64,000 bases of DNA from Rhodococcus sp. RD6.2 (lineage in GTDB: Bacteria; Actinomycetota; Actinomycetes; Mycobacteriales; Mycobacteriaceae). The translations under genes and the position numbers were made by a program. Of the stretch, positions 47,490-54,935 are shown piece after piece. Under the pieces are notes generated by a model, which made no database searches, was not told the DNA's origin, and saw nothing but the letters and a program-made list of their open reading frames with translations. Numbering within the stretch: position 1 is the first letter of the stretch; each line of letters begins with the position of its first letter. The stretch covers positions 302,324 through 366,323 of the forward strand of contig NZ_CVQP01000001.1 of assembly GCF_001040705.1 (NCBI RefSeq), given 5' to 3'.

Positions 47490-48800
47490 ATGACCACACC
47501 CGAGGACGTCCGCACCCGACTGGTCGCAGAACTGACCCGGGCGCGGGACCGCAGCCGTGCACTGACCGACTGCGTGGACGACGTCGACCTCACGACCCAG
47601 CATTCGCCGCTGATGAGCCCGCTCGTGTGGGATCTCGCGCATATCGGGAACCAGGAAGAACTGTGGCTGGTCCGCGACATCGGGGGACGCGAACCGGTAC
47701 GCCGCGACATCGACGAACTGTACGATGCCTTCGCTCACCCTCGCGCAACGAGACCGTCACTGCCACTGCTGAATCCGTCCGAGGCGCGGCAGTACGTCGA
47801 TCAGGTCCGCGACAAGTCCTGGGACGTGCTCGACCGGTCGCCGCTGCGGGGCCGCAGGCTCGAGGAGGACGGGTTCGCGTTCGCGATGATCGCCCAGCAC
47901 GAGCAGCAGCACGACGAGACCATGCTGGCCACCCACCAGCTCCGTCGCGGCTCGGCCGTTCTGGCGGCTCAGGCCGCCCCGCGGACGGCGGCGGTTCCTC
48001 GCGGTGAGGTCGTCGTGCCCGGCGGCGAGTTCGAGATGGGCACCTCCACCGATCCGTGGGCCCTCGACAACGAACGCCCCGCACACCGCGTCACCGTGCG
48101 GGCGTTCGCGATCGACGCGGCGCCGGTCACGAACGGGCGGTACCTGGAGTTCATGGCCGACGGCGGGTACCGCAGGCCCGAGCTGTGGAGCGAACGCGGT
48201 TGGGCGCACCGCGTCGCCGCCGAACTCGACGCGCCGCAGTTCTGGGTGGACGACGGCGCGGGCGCGTGGTGGCGGCGGGCGTTCGGGACGATGGAGCCGA
48301 TGCGTGAACACCAGCCGGTGGTGCACGTCAGCTGGTTCGAGGCGCAGGCGTACGCGCGGTGGGCCGGACGCCGCTTGCCGACGGAGACGGAGTGGGAACG
48401 TGCCGCGCGATGGGATCCGGTGTCGGGCCGGTCGCGGCGATTCCCGTGGGGGGACGAGGAACCGACTCCGGAACGTGCGAACCTGGGCCAGCGTCACCTG
48501 GAGCCGGCCGAGGTCGGGGCATACCCCGTCGGGGCGTCGCCGCTCGGTGTCCATCAGCTCATCGGGGACGTGTGGGAGTGGACCTCCTCCGATTTCCTTC
48601 CCTACCCTGGCTTTTCGGCATTCCCCTACCGGGAGTACTCGGAGGTGTTCCACGGCGGTGACTACAAGGTCCTCCGTGGCGGGTCGTTCGGGACGGACCC
48701 GGTGGCGTGCCGCGGGACGTTCCGGAACTGGGATCACCCGATCCGTAGGCAGATCTTTGCGGGATTCCGCTGCGCGCGGGACGTGGAGTCGGATGTGTAG
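47490..48800 (+). CDS. egtB: Iron-dependent sulfoxide synthase EgtB
   Basis: Non-haem iron enzyme joining gamma-glutamylcysteine to hercynine with O2. 436 residues: N-terminal DinB-type helical bundle carrying the iron ligands His51 (DLAHIGNQEE), His137 and His141 (HEQQHDE), then a formylglycine-generating-enzyme-like domain (VPGGEFEMGTS, PTETEWERAARW, DVWEWTSSDF, RGGSFGT, AGFRCARD). Residue spacing matches characterised EgtB. ATG at 47490. The stop overlaps egtC by 8 bases. Confidence 0.96.
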   Translation: MTTPEDVRTRLVAELTRARDRSRALTDCVDDVDLTTQHSPLMSPLVWDLAHIGNQEELWLVRDIGGREPVRRDIDELYDAFAHPRATRPSLPLLNPSEARQYVDQVRDKSWDVLDRSPLRGRRLEEDGFAFAMIAQHEQQHDETMLATHQLRRGSAVLAAQAAPRTAAVPRGEVVVPGGEFEMGTSTDPWALDNERPAHRVTVRAFAIDAAPVTNGRYLEFMADGGYRRPELWSERGWAHRVAAELDAPQFWVDDGAGAWWRRAFGTMEPMREHQPVVHVSWFEAQAYARWAGRRLPTETEWERAARWDPVSGRSRRFPWGDEEPTPERANLGQRHLEPAEVGAYPVGASPLGVHQLIGDVWEWTSSDFLPYPGFSAFPYREYSEVFHGGDYKVLRGGSFGTDPVACRGTFRNWDHPIRRQIFAGFRCARDVESDV

Positions 48801-49563
48801 GCACCTCGCGTACGTGGGTCCGCCGCGGTCCGTGGCGAGTGTGGTGACCGACGGCCCACACAACCTGGTTACGCAGTCGTGGGCGCCGGCCGACATGCGC
48901 GGTGGTGGCACGATCAACGCCGACGGTTTCGGAGTCGCGTGGTGGCCGGAAGGTGGCGAGGGTGCCACCGCGTACCGGAACGCCCGCCCGATCTGGGCCG
49001 ACCCGGCGGTTGTCGGTGTCCTCACCCAGGTCCGGTCGACGGGCGTCATGGGGGCGGTTCGGTCCGCGACGGAGGGGATGCCGATCACGGCAGAGGCCTG
49101 TGCGCCGTTCACGGATGGGCGATGGGCGTTCAGTCACAACGGCCGGATCGACGGGTGGCCCGGTTCGGTTGCGGCACTGGCCGAGTGGTTGCCCGCGGTG
49201 GAACTGCTGACGATGCCTGCCCTGACCGATTCGGCGCTGTTGTGGACCTTGGTGCGGCGCAGGCTGGGGGTCTCGCCGCCCGGCGTGGTACTGCGCGACG
49301 TGGTCACCGAGGTGCTCGATGCCGCGCCGCGGTCGCGACTGAACATGATGCTCGGTGACGGGACCACCGTGTGGGCGACCGCGGTCGATCATGCGCTGTC
49401 GGTGCGGGTCGACGAGGCGAGCGCGCTGGTCGCGTCCGAGCCCGTCGACGACCGGGACGGCTGGGTTCCGGTGCCGGACGGGCATGCGGTCGAGGCGCGA
49501 CCCGGCCACCTGGACATCACCGAATTGCCGACACGGAACGCGTACCGGGAGGGACGGGCATGA
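48793..49563 (+). CDS. egtC: Gamma-glutamyl hercynylcysteine sulfoxide hydrolase EgtC
   Basis: 256-residue class II glutamine amidotransferase-like protein that removes the gamma-glutamyl group after EgtB. The sequence starts MCRHLAYVGPP, placing the N-terminal nucleophile at Cys2. NADGFGVAWW and FSHNGRIDGWP are family motifs. ATG at 48793 lies within the last codons of egtB; its TGA overlaps the egtD ATG (ATGA). Confidence 0.95.
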   Translation: MCRHLAYVGPPRSVASVVTDGPHNLVTQSWAPADMRGGGTINADGFGVAWWPEGGEGATAYRNARPIWADPAVVGVLTQVRSTGVMGAVRSATEGMPITAEACAPFTDGRWAFSHNGRIDGWPGSVAALAEWLPAVELLTMPALTDSALLWTLVRRRLGVSPPGVVLRDVVTEVLDAAPRSRLNMMLGDGTTVWATAVDHALSVRVDEASALVASEPVDDRDGWVPVPDGHAVEARPGHLDITELPTRNAYREGRA

Positions 49564-50540
49564 CCGAGCCGACGATCGAGATTCACTTGGCGCCGGAGGA
49601 TCTGGACGAGAGTCTACGGGTGGACGCCCGGCTCGGCCTGACGGCGGTGCCGAAATCGCTTCCCCCCAAGTGGTTCTACGATGCGCACGGCAGCGAGCTG
49701 TTCGAGGAGATCACCCGGCTCCCCGAGTACTACCCGACGCGCACCGAACGGGAGCTCCTGCGGGCGAGCGCCGAGCACGTGGCGGAGGCGACGTCGGCGC
49801 AGATCCTCGTCGAACTGGGGTCCGGGTCGTCGGAGAAGACGAAGCTCCTGCTGGACGCCATGACCGCGCACGGGTCGCTCGAACGCTACGTCCCGCAGGA
49901 CGTGTCGGTGGCGGCGTTGGATTCGTCGGTGCACGACCTGGCCCGCAGGTATCCGCGCCTGGTCGTGCACGGCATCGTCAGTGACTTCACCGACACCCTG
50001 CACAACCTGCCTCGCGGGGGTCGCAGGATGATCGCGTTTCTCGGCGGAACGTTGGGGAACCTCGTCCCGGACGAGCGCGCGGAGTTCCTGTCCTCGGTCG
50101 CGGAGGTACTCGAGGACGGGGAGCAGTTGTTGCTCGGAGTCGGGCTGGTGACCGATCCGGAGGTGATGGTTCCCGCCTACGACGACGCCGCGGGTGTGAC
50201 GGCGCAGTTCAACCTCAACGTGCTCAACGTGTTGAACACGCGGCTGGGGGCGAACTTCGACCTGTCGGGATTCCGTCATGTGGCACTGTGGGATTCGCGC
50301 AACGAGTGGATCGAGATGCGAGTGCAGGCGCTGCGGCCGATGACGGTGCGTGTGCCTGCGATCGACCTGGACGTCGTGTTCGACGAGGGGGAGCAGATGC
50401 GGACGGAGATCTCCGCGAAGTTCCGGGTCGAGGGAATCTGCAAGGAGCTTGCCGCAGCGGGTTTCGGCAGCGACCGGGTGTGGACGGATCCGCTGGACCG
50501 GTTCGCACTCATCCTCGCCGACCGGACGGGACGCGAGTGA
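49560..50540 (+). CDS. egtD: L-histidine N-alpha-methyltransferase EgtD
   Basis: SAM-dependent enzyme that trimethylates histidine to hercynine, the first committed step to ergothioneine. 326 residues; PPKWFYDAHGSELFEEITRLPEYYPTRTE is split across the substrate site (Tyr40, Tyr57), LVELGSGSSEKT is the SAM loop, FLGGTLGN holds the conserved Asn, and RTEISAKF carries the Glu and Ser that contact histidine. ATG at 49560. Last gene of the egtABCD operon. Confidence 0.96.
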   Translation: MTEPTIEIHLAPEDLDESLRVDARLGLTAVPKSLPPKWFYDAHGSELFEEITRLPEYYPTRTERELLRASAEHVAEATSAQILVELGSGSSEKTKLLLDAMTAHGSLERYVPQDVSVAALDSSVHDLARRYPRLVVHGIVSDFTDTLHNLPRGGRRMIAFLGGTLGNLVPDERAEFLSSVAEVLEDGEQLLLGVGLVTDPEVMVPAYDDAAGVTAQFNLNVLNVLNTRLGANFDLSGFRHVALWDSRNEWIEMRVQALRPMTVRVPAIDLDVVFDEGEQMRTEISAKFRVEGICKELAAAGFGSDRVWTDPLDRFALILADRTGRE

Positions 50541-50562
50541 ACACGAAAGGGGAGGGCATCCG

Positions 50563-51117
50563 ATGCGCAAGGTGACCTATTCGATGAGCATGTCGCTGGA
50601 CGGCTTCATCGTCGGACCGGACGGCGGATTCGACTGGCCGGGCTTCGACGACGACGTCTTCCAGCTCTCCATGGACGAGATCCACGACGTCGACGTGCAC
50701 CTGATGGGGCGACGCCTGTACGAGACGATGCTGTACTGGGAGACTGCCGACCAGGATCCGACACTGAGCGGCGCCGAGCGGGAATGGACCGTGCTGTGGA
50801 ACGCCCTTCCCAAAGTGGTCTTCTCCACGACCTTGACGGAGGTGCAGGGCAATGCCCGCCTGCTGCCCGGAGGCCTCGTCGAGGAGATCGAGCGGCTGCG
50901 AGCCGAGCCGGGGGACGGCGAGATCGCGATCGGTGGCGCGGGCCTCGCCGCGGGCGCGGCGAGCCTGATCGACGAGTACAAGATCCGGGTCTTCCCGGTG
51001 CTCGTCGGCGGCGGTATCCCGTTCTTCGCGCGCGACGAGCGCAGGGTGGACCTCGATCTCCTCGAGAACCGCACCGTCGGAAAGGTCCTGTATTTCCGGT
51101 ACGCCGTGGTGCGGTGA
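50563..51117 (+). CDS. RibD/dihydrofolate-reductase-like protein
   Basis: 184-residue member of the RibD C-terminal/DHFR-like superfamily, often called YyaP/YwjB-like. Motifs are TYSMSMSLDGFIVGPDG at the start, MGRRLYETM, and IAIGGAGLAAGAASLIDEY near the NADPH site. ATG at 50563 follows AAAGGGGAGGG. Substrate unknown; the group includes reductases of uncertain function. It begins 22 bases after egtD and could be co-transcribed, but a link to ergothioneine is not established. Confidence 0.8.
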   Translation: MRKVTYSMSMSLDGFIVGPDGGFDWPGFDDDVFQLSMDEIHDVDVHLMGRRLYETMLYWETADQDPTLSGAEREWTVLWNALPKVVFSTTLTEVQGNARLLPGGLVEEIERLRAEPGDGEIAIGGAGLAAGAASLIDEYKIRVFPVLVGGGIPFFARDERRVDLDLLENRTVGKVLYFRYAVVR

Positions 51118-51149
51118 GAGATCACGGCGAGTGAGGTCGCCGTGATCTC
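51118..51149. terminator. Terminator after the egt/DHFR-like operon
   Basis: Perfect 13-base inverted repeat, arms 51118-51130 and 51137-51149, loop of 6, starting one base after the stop at 51117. Confidence 0.85.
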
Positions 51150-51165
51150 GAGACCGCCGGAATCC

Positions 51166-51210
51166 GGACCGGCCCCGTCGCCGACTGAGGGTCGGTGACG
51201 GGGCCGGTCC
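51166..51210. terminator. Terminator of the small membrane peptide gene
   Basis: Inverted repeat with 20-base arms 51166-51185 and 51191-51210 (one G-U pair), loop of 5. It lies 15 bases downstream of the leftward peptide gene ending at 51225, immediately beside the previous hairpin. Confidence 0.8.
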
Positions 51211-51224
51211 GAGACCGCGCCGAA

Positions 51225-51359
51225 TCAGGCAGCGAGGAACGGCATCAGCGCGAGGCCGAGGCCGACTGCGGCGCCGACGCCGACGATGACGCCACCCGCG
51301 GCCGTGATGACCTTCTGGAGGTCTGCGGCGGTCTTCAGATCATCTGCGGTCGAACCCAT
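51225..51359 (-). CDS. 44-residue membrane peptide
   Basis: Short gene with good signals: ATG at 51359 preceded by CAGGAGACC, and a strong hairpin after the stop. The product MGSTADDLKTAADLQKVI has a charged amphipathic N-terminus, then one Gly/Ala-rich membrane helix (TAAGGVIVGVGAAVGLGLAL) ending in FLAA. Unrecognised family. A GxxxG-like pattern (GGVIVGVGAAVGLG) suggests helix packing. It has an unusually AT-rich upstream region. Function unknown; a small membrane regulator is one possibility. Confidence 0.6.
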   Translation of the reverse strand: MGSTADDLKTAADLQKVITAAGGVIVGVGAAVGLGLALMPFLAA

Positions 51360-51795
51360 TGTGAGGTCTCCTGTTTTCGTGGGGGATGGTGACGCATGTC
51401 TCAGCGACAGGAATATTCGTACCACAAGCGAAAGACTTCACAACTATGCGTATCAATATATGAGAAAGGCCAGCGTGGAAGGGTTGAACGAAAGTTACGG
51501 TTACTTGAATTACGGTGCGGTACCGGACTTTTGATCCGCGATTGTCGCTGATCTCGGTCAGTGGGACCGTACTCGCTAGTAGCGCTTGTGTCGTCCCCTT
51601 CGGATCAGAACCGGTTGATTTCCGTGACGTTCGTCGTCGCGCCGGTGCCGCGCTCGCCTCGTGTGCGTCGAGTGGCATCACCATCGGCAGCGGGGGCGAG
51701 CACGAGTCGCGCGGTAATTCGGGTGCACCGACCCGGCTGTCGGTGTCACCATGAGCGTCCCGATCGCACACCCGAACCAGGAGAGGAGTCAGCCG
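51360..51795. promoter_or_regulatory. AT-rich divergent intergenic region
   Basis: 436 bases without a convincing gene. The part 51400-51540 is markedly AT-richer than the genome average here (for example TATCAATATATGAG at about 51450). On the reverse strand it includes GTAACCGTAAC (about 51498-51508) and sequences able to serve as the promoter of the 44-residue peptide. The right part leads to the small frame at 51796. Confidence 0.5.
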
Positions 51796-51960
51796 ATGCG
51801 AGCACAGGTACCGACAACCGTCATCTCGTGGTCGAAGCTCCGGCCTGCTTCCCTCCAGGAACCTGCGCGATCCCAGCTCGCCCACATGACGCTGCTGCCG
51901 AGCTCGACGTGGGGACACCGCTACGCCGGCTCCCGGTCGATTCACCCACTCACCACCTGA
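51796..51960 (+). CDS. Possible small protein before the HNH gene (54 aa)
   Basis: ATG at 51796 follows a strong AGGAGAGGAG about 8 bases upstream, like the sites before the HNH and whiB genes. The product (MRAQVPTTVISWSKLRPASL to HPLTT) has no recognisable domain, signal or membrane segment. It may be a short coding gene or a leader peptide for the HNH-whiB cassette. The ribosome site is the main support. Confidence 0.4.
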   Translation: MRAQVPTTVISWSKLRPASLQEPARSQLAHMTLLPSSTWGHRYAGSRSIHPLTT

Positions 51961-52017
51961 CGCGCCTCGTTCCGCACGGTTCTCGGCGCCACCACGCACC
52001 CGAGAACGAGGAATCCG

Positions 52018-52554
52018 ATGCGCACTCCACCTGTCACCGTCCACAGCAGGAACTGGCAGCGCAGTCGCGTGCTGGTCCTCAACGCGACCTTCCAGGCGCT
52101 GTGCGAGGTCCCAGCGGAACGTGCCGTCACCCTCGTGGCGATCGGCGCCGCCGAATCCGTCGCGGACCACGAACCGCGGGTTCCGATTCGGGCGCAACAC
52201 CTCGAGATCCCGCTGCCGGTCACGATCCGGCTGTTCGAGTACGTCTACGTGCCGCACACCGCGACGGTCACCGACACCAGTCGGGCCACGTACGCGGGAG
52301 TGTTCCGGCGGGACCGGCACAGTTGTGCGTACTGCGCCGACCAGGCCGCGACCACTATCGACCACGTGGTGCCCCGCAGTCGAGGCGGCACGAACAGCTG
52401 GGCCAACCTCGTCGCGTGCTGCCGGCCGTGCAACCAACGGAAGGCCGACCGGACACCTCAAGAAGCCGGGATGGCCCTGCTGTGGGAACCGAAGGTGCCC
52501 AACCACATCGAGAAGGCCCAGCATCGGATCTGGCGGCGGCTCGCCGCGATCTGA
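52018..52554 (+). CDS. HNH endonuclease domain protein
   Basis: 178 residues. A beta-rich N-terminal part (RVLVLNATFQALCEVPAERAV) precedes the HNH module (about 105-155): CAYCADQA, then TIDHVVPRSRGGTNSWANLVACCRPCNQRK, i.e. CxxC, DH and N with a second CxxC zinc pair. This architecture is widespread in actinobacterial chromosomes and in phages. Target and role unknown. ATG at 52018 follows GAACGAGGAA. A whiB gene starts 27 bases after its stop. Confidence 0.85.
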   Translation: MRTPPVTVHSRNWQRSRVLVLNATFQALCEVPAERAVTLVAIGAAESVADHEPRVPIRAQHLEIPLPVTIRLFEYVYVPHTATVTDTSRATYAGVFRRDRHSCAYCADQAATTIDHVVPRSRGGTNSWANLVACCRPCNQRKADRTPQEAGMALLWEPKVPNHIEKAQHRIWRRLAAI

Positions 52555-52580
52555 GCGCAGAACCGGAGAGGAGACCGGAC

Positions 52581-52811
52581 ATGACGACGTCGACCTTCGT
52601 GGACGACCCGACTCGCTGGCGGGACGCGGCCTGCCGCGACGATCCGAACCCGGAAAGGTGGTTCCCGTTCCCGTCGGACGACTTCACTCACGCTCGCGAC
52701 GTGTGCAACGGTTGCCCGATCCGACTGCAGTGCACGCACTTCGCAGTCTCGACCGGGCAGTCCGGCGTGTGGGGTGGGATGGAGTTCGATCGCGGCCGCG
52801 TCCGCCGGTGA
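52581..52811 (+). CDS. WhiB-family iron-sulfur transcription factor
   Basis: 76 residues with the four [4Fe-4S] ligands Cys18, Cys42, Cys45 and Cys51 (C-x23-C-x2-C-x5-C) and the GVWGG turn at 62-66. The protein ends DRGRVRR, a short basic tail. It is shorter than WhiB1-WhiB7 with little beyond the turn. ATG at 52581 with GGAGAGGAG upstream. Coupled to the HNH gene. WhiB proteins bind the primary sigma factor; its targets are unknown. Subfamily not assigned. Confidence 0.9.
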   Translation: MTTSTFVDDPTRWRDAACRDDPNPERWFPFPSDDFTHARDVCNGCPIRLQCTHFAVSTGQSGVWGGMEFDRGRVRR

Positions 52812-52820
52812 CCGTTCGGG

Positions 52821-53318
52821 TCAGAGGGTCAGTTGCATGTACGTCATGTCCAGCCACTGCCCGAACTTGGTGCCGACCTCGGACATGACGCCGACCACCC
52901 GGAAGCCGAAGCGCTCGTGCAGGGCAATGGACACGGTGTTGCCGGACTCGATGCTCGCAACCATGACGTGGACGCGGCCCGCACGGGCCCGGGAGATCAA
53001 CTCGGTCATCAACGCCGTCGCGATACCCCGACCGTGGTGGTCGGGGTGCACGTACACGGAGTTCTCGACGGTGTGGCGGTAGCCGCTCTTGGCCCGCCAC
53101 ACACCGTACGAGGCATGCCCGGCGACCCTGCCCCCGGCCACCGCGACGAGGACCGGGAAGCCCTGGGTACGGCGGTCGTGGAGCCAGGCGCGGCGATCGT
53201 CGACGTCGACGGTCTCCTCGTCCCAGATGGCGGTCGTGTTCCGGACCGCCTCGTTGTGGATCTCGAGGATGCCGGGCAGGTCCTCGTCGCGGGCGTCACG
53301 GATCTCGATGGTCACCAC
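52821..53318 (-). CDS. GNAT acetyltransferase, phosphinothricin-acetyltransferase-like
   Basis: 165-residue GCN5-related acetyltransferase. IRDARDEDLPGILEIHNEAVRNTTAIWDEETVD at the start, ENSVYVHPDHHGRGIATALM at the CoA site and LHERFGFRVVGVM near the end are typical of the Pat/Bar/YncA group, which acetylates methionine sulfone or related amino acids. Two adjacent GTG codons (53318 and 53315) can serve as start. It converges on whiB with 9 bases between stops. Confidence 0.85.
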   Translation of the reverse strand: MVTIEIRDARDEDLPGILEIHNEAVRNTTAIWDEETVDVDDRRAWLHDRRTQGFPVLVAVAGGRVAGHASYGVWRAKSGYRHTVENSVYVHPDHHGRGIATALMTELISRARAGRVHVMVASIESGNTVSIALHERFGFRVVGVMSEVGTKFGQWLDMTYMQLTL

Positions 53319-53346
53319 TCCATGGTGCCCCAGACCCGGTGCCGCC

Positions 53347-53412
53347 GCTGTGTTGATCCGGCGCTACCGCTGTGTTGATCCGGTGCTACCGCTGGTCCGA
53401 TCTGGTGCTACC
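53347..53412. repeat. Three tandem 22-base repeats
   Basis: Units at 53347-53368, 53369-53390 and 53391-53412. The first two differ at one base (GCTGTGTTGATCCGGCGCTACC against GGTGCTACC); the third differs at about five. They fill the gap between the GNAT start and the 3' end of the gene at 53408, whose stop codon lies in the last unit. Confidence 0.85.
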
Positions 53413-54121
53413 GCTGGGCGCTGAGGCGGGCCTTCTCGAGCGCCCCCAGGGTGCGCATGATCGTCGCCTTCTGCTTCTCCAGGTCACTGCGGCGGGCGCG
53501 GGCCGCGAGGCCGGCCTGGTCCGCGACCTGCGCGAGCTGGGCGTCGACCTGAGTCATCTGGTCGAGCAACGCCAGTGCCCGCGACTGGATCTCGTCGAGA
53601 TCGACGGCCTCGGAGCGCACCGGCGATGCGGCGGGCGCGGACGCCGCGCTGCGGCTGGTGCGGGTGGCGGTGGTCGCAGCGGGACGCGGAGCGGCGGAAG
53701 CGGACTCGGCGACAACGGCCGCGGCGCGCGGCCGCAGTGCCTTGCGCACGAGCGCCGGATCGGGCGGGGTCGCCAGCTTGATCTGGTTCAGCGTCTGCCG
53801 GGCGTCGCGGGCATTGACACGCCACTCGCGCTCTTCCTCGTCATCGGACTGGAGGGTGCCGCCGAGCGGACGGAGACCGTACATCCCGAGGAACCGGCGT
53901 GCGCCCTCGATGACCTCTTCGTTCTCGCGGCAGGTGCCGCACCGCGGTTCGTTGCGGTACATGTCGACTGCATTGTCGTCGCCGCACCAGACGCACGCCC
54001 CGGGAACCCAGGCTCGTCGCGATGTCGGCCGGTCCGTCTGCGTGTTCGTGGTGTCGGCCGGAGCATCGAGAGTCTGCGCGTCAATCACGACGCATGACAA
54101 TAGGGCAGACGTTCCCGGCAC
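53408..54121 (-). CDS. Protein with Cys4 zinc-binding motif and C-terminal coiled coil
   Basis: Unrecognised family. About 237 residues from GTG at 54121 (GTG at 54088, VIDAQTLD, is equally possible). Near residue 43 CVWCGDDNAVDMYRNEPRCGTC gives a CxxC-x15-CxxC zinc-ribbon-like knuckle. A low-complexity Ala/Arg/Thr linker (about 135-165) leads to a predicted coiled coil (DLDEIQSRALALLDQMTQVDAQLAQVADQ and LEKQKATIMRTLGALEKARL). Cytoplasmic, perhaps nucleic-acid or ribosome associated, but this is a guess. The stop lies within a 22-base tandem repeat. Confidence 0.7.
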   Translation of the reverse strand: MPGTSALLSCVVIDAQTLDAPADTTNTQTDRPTSRRAWVPGACVWCGDDNAVDMYRNEPRCGTCRENEEVIEGARRFLGMYGLRPLGGTLQSDDEEEREWRVNARDARQTLNQIKLATPPDPALVRKALRPRAAAVVAESASAAPRPAATTATRTSRSAASAPAASPVRSEAVDLDEIQSRALALLDQMTQVDAQLAQVADQAGLAARARRSDLEKQKATIMRTLGALEKARLSAQR

Positions 54122-54211
54122 GACACACCGGCTCCGTACTTTCCTGGAGTTCCAGGTTCGGTCGTGACGAATCTCATGCTCGATTTCCTTTGGGTTGGGT
54201 GTGTGAGCAGC

Positions 54212-54234
54212 AACCTCTTGCCGCGCAAGAGGTT
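54212..54234. terminator. Terminator of the DUF2461 gene
   Basis: Perfect 10-base inverted repeat AACCTCTTGC (54212-54221) and GCAAGAGGTT (54225-54234), 3-base loop, 4 bases past the leftward stop at 54239. Confidence 0.75.
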
Positions 54235-54238
54235 CCGA

Positions 54239-54865
54239 TCACCCGAGGACGTCGGAAAACCAGTCGACGAGCGGGCGCATCGCCACCCACGCATCGCGCA
54301 CCTCGGTCAGTGTGCGAGGACTGTCGATCCAGTCGGGAGAAGTGAACAACCGGCCTGCGGTCAGCGACTTGTGGCGCAGAAGTTCGATCCGCGGATGGTC
54401 GGTGCCGAACCCGCGGGGAGCGGTCTTGAGTTGCTCGCCGCCGATGTCGAACCCGGCCGCCTCGAGGCCGGCGACGACGGACACCAGTTGGCTGCCGCGC
54501 AGTTCGGCATCGACGGCGGCGCGGTAGCGCGCCAGGCGGTCGGGGGAGTGCGCGTAGTGGCCACCCGCGACGAAGAGTCCACGCGCGTCCACCTGGACGT
54601 AGAAACCGGCGCCGGGGGTCGTTTCCACGAATCCGCCCTGATGAGTCTTGTAGGGCGCCTTGTCTTTCGAGAAGCGGACATCGCGGTGGGGGCGAAAGAC
54701 CTTACCGGGACCGAATTCCGGCTCCAGTTCGTCCAGGAGCGCGATCATCGGCGCACGCACCGACTCGTCGTAGACAGGCTTGTGGGCGGCCCAGAAGGAC
54801 TTGCTGTTGTCCGACTCGAGATCCTCGTAGAAGTCGAGCGCGGTGACGGGGAATCCGGTGAACAC
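54239..54865 (-). CDS. DUF2461 family protein
   Basis: 208 residues matching the DUF2461 (TIGR02453) pattern: ALDFYEDLESDNSKSFWAAHKPVYDESVRAPM, FRPHRDVRFSKDKAPYKTHQGG, GFYVQVDARGLFVAGGHY. Cytoplasmic, function unknown. GTG at 54865 (VFTGFPVTALDF) is chosen because a longer frame would run through the prs terminator hairpin. Confidence 0.82.
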   Translation of the reverse strand: MFTGFPVTALDFYEDLESDNSKSFWAAHKPVYDESVRAPMIALLDELEPEFGPGKVFRPHRDVRFSKDKAPYKTHQGGFVETTPGAGFYVQVDARGLFVAGGHYAHSPDRLARYRAAVDAELRGSQLVSVVAGLEAAGFDIGGEQLKTAPRGFGTDHPRIELLRHKSLTAGRLFTSPDWIDSPRTLTEVRDAWVAMRPLVDWFSDVLG

Positions 54866-54878
54866 CCCAAAAATTCTA

Positions 54879-54928
54879 CGCCTGTGCGTGAGTTCGGCAG
54901 CTGGAGTTGCCGAACTCACGCACAGGCG
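54879..54928. terminator. Terminator of the glmU-prs operon
   Basis: Perfect 21-base inverted repeat, arms 54879-54899 and 54908-54928, 8-base loop, 7 bases downstream of the leftward prs stop. The longest uninterrupted stem in the window. Confidence 0.9.
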
Positions 54929-54935
54929 CGAAGCG

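Noticed and set aside
51286-51534. 82-codon plus-strand frame in the AT-rich region
   Set aside because: It overlaps the better-supported 44-residue minus-strand gene, has a poor start context and no recognisable feature.
53347-53412. The 22-base repeats as a CRISPR array
   Set aside because: The units are directly adjacent without spacers and only three copies exist.
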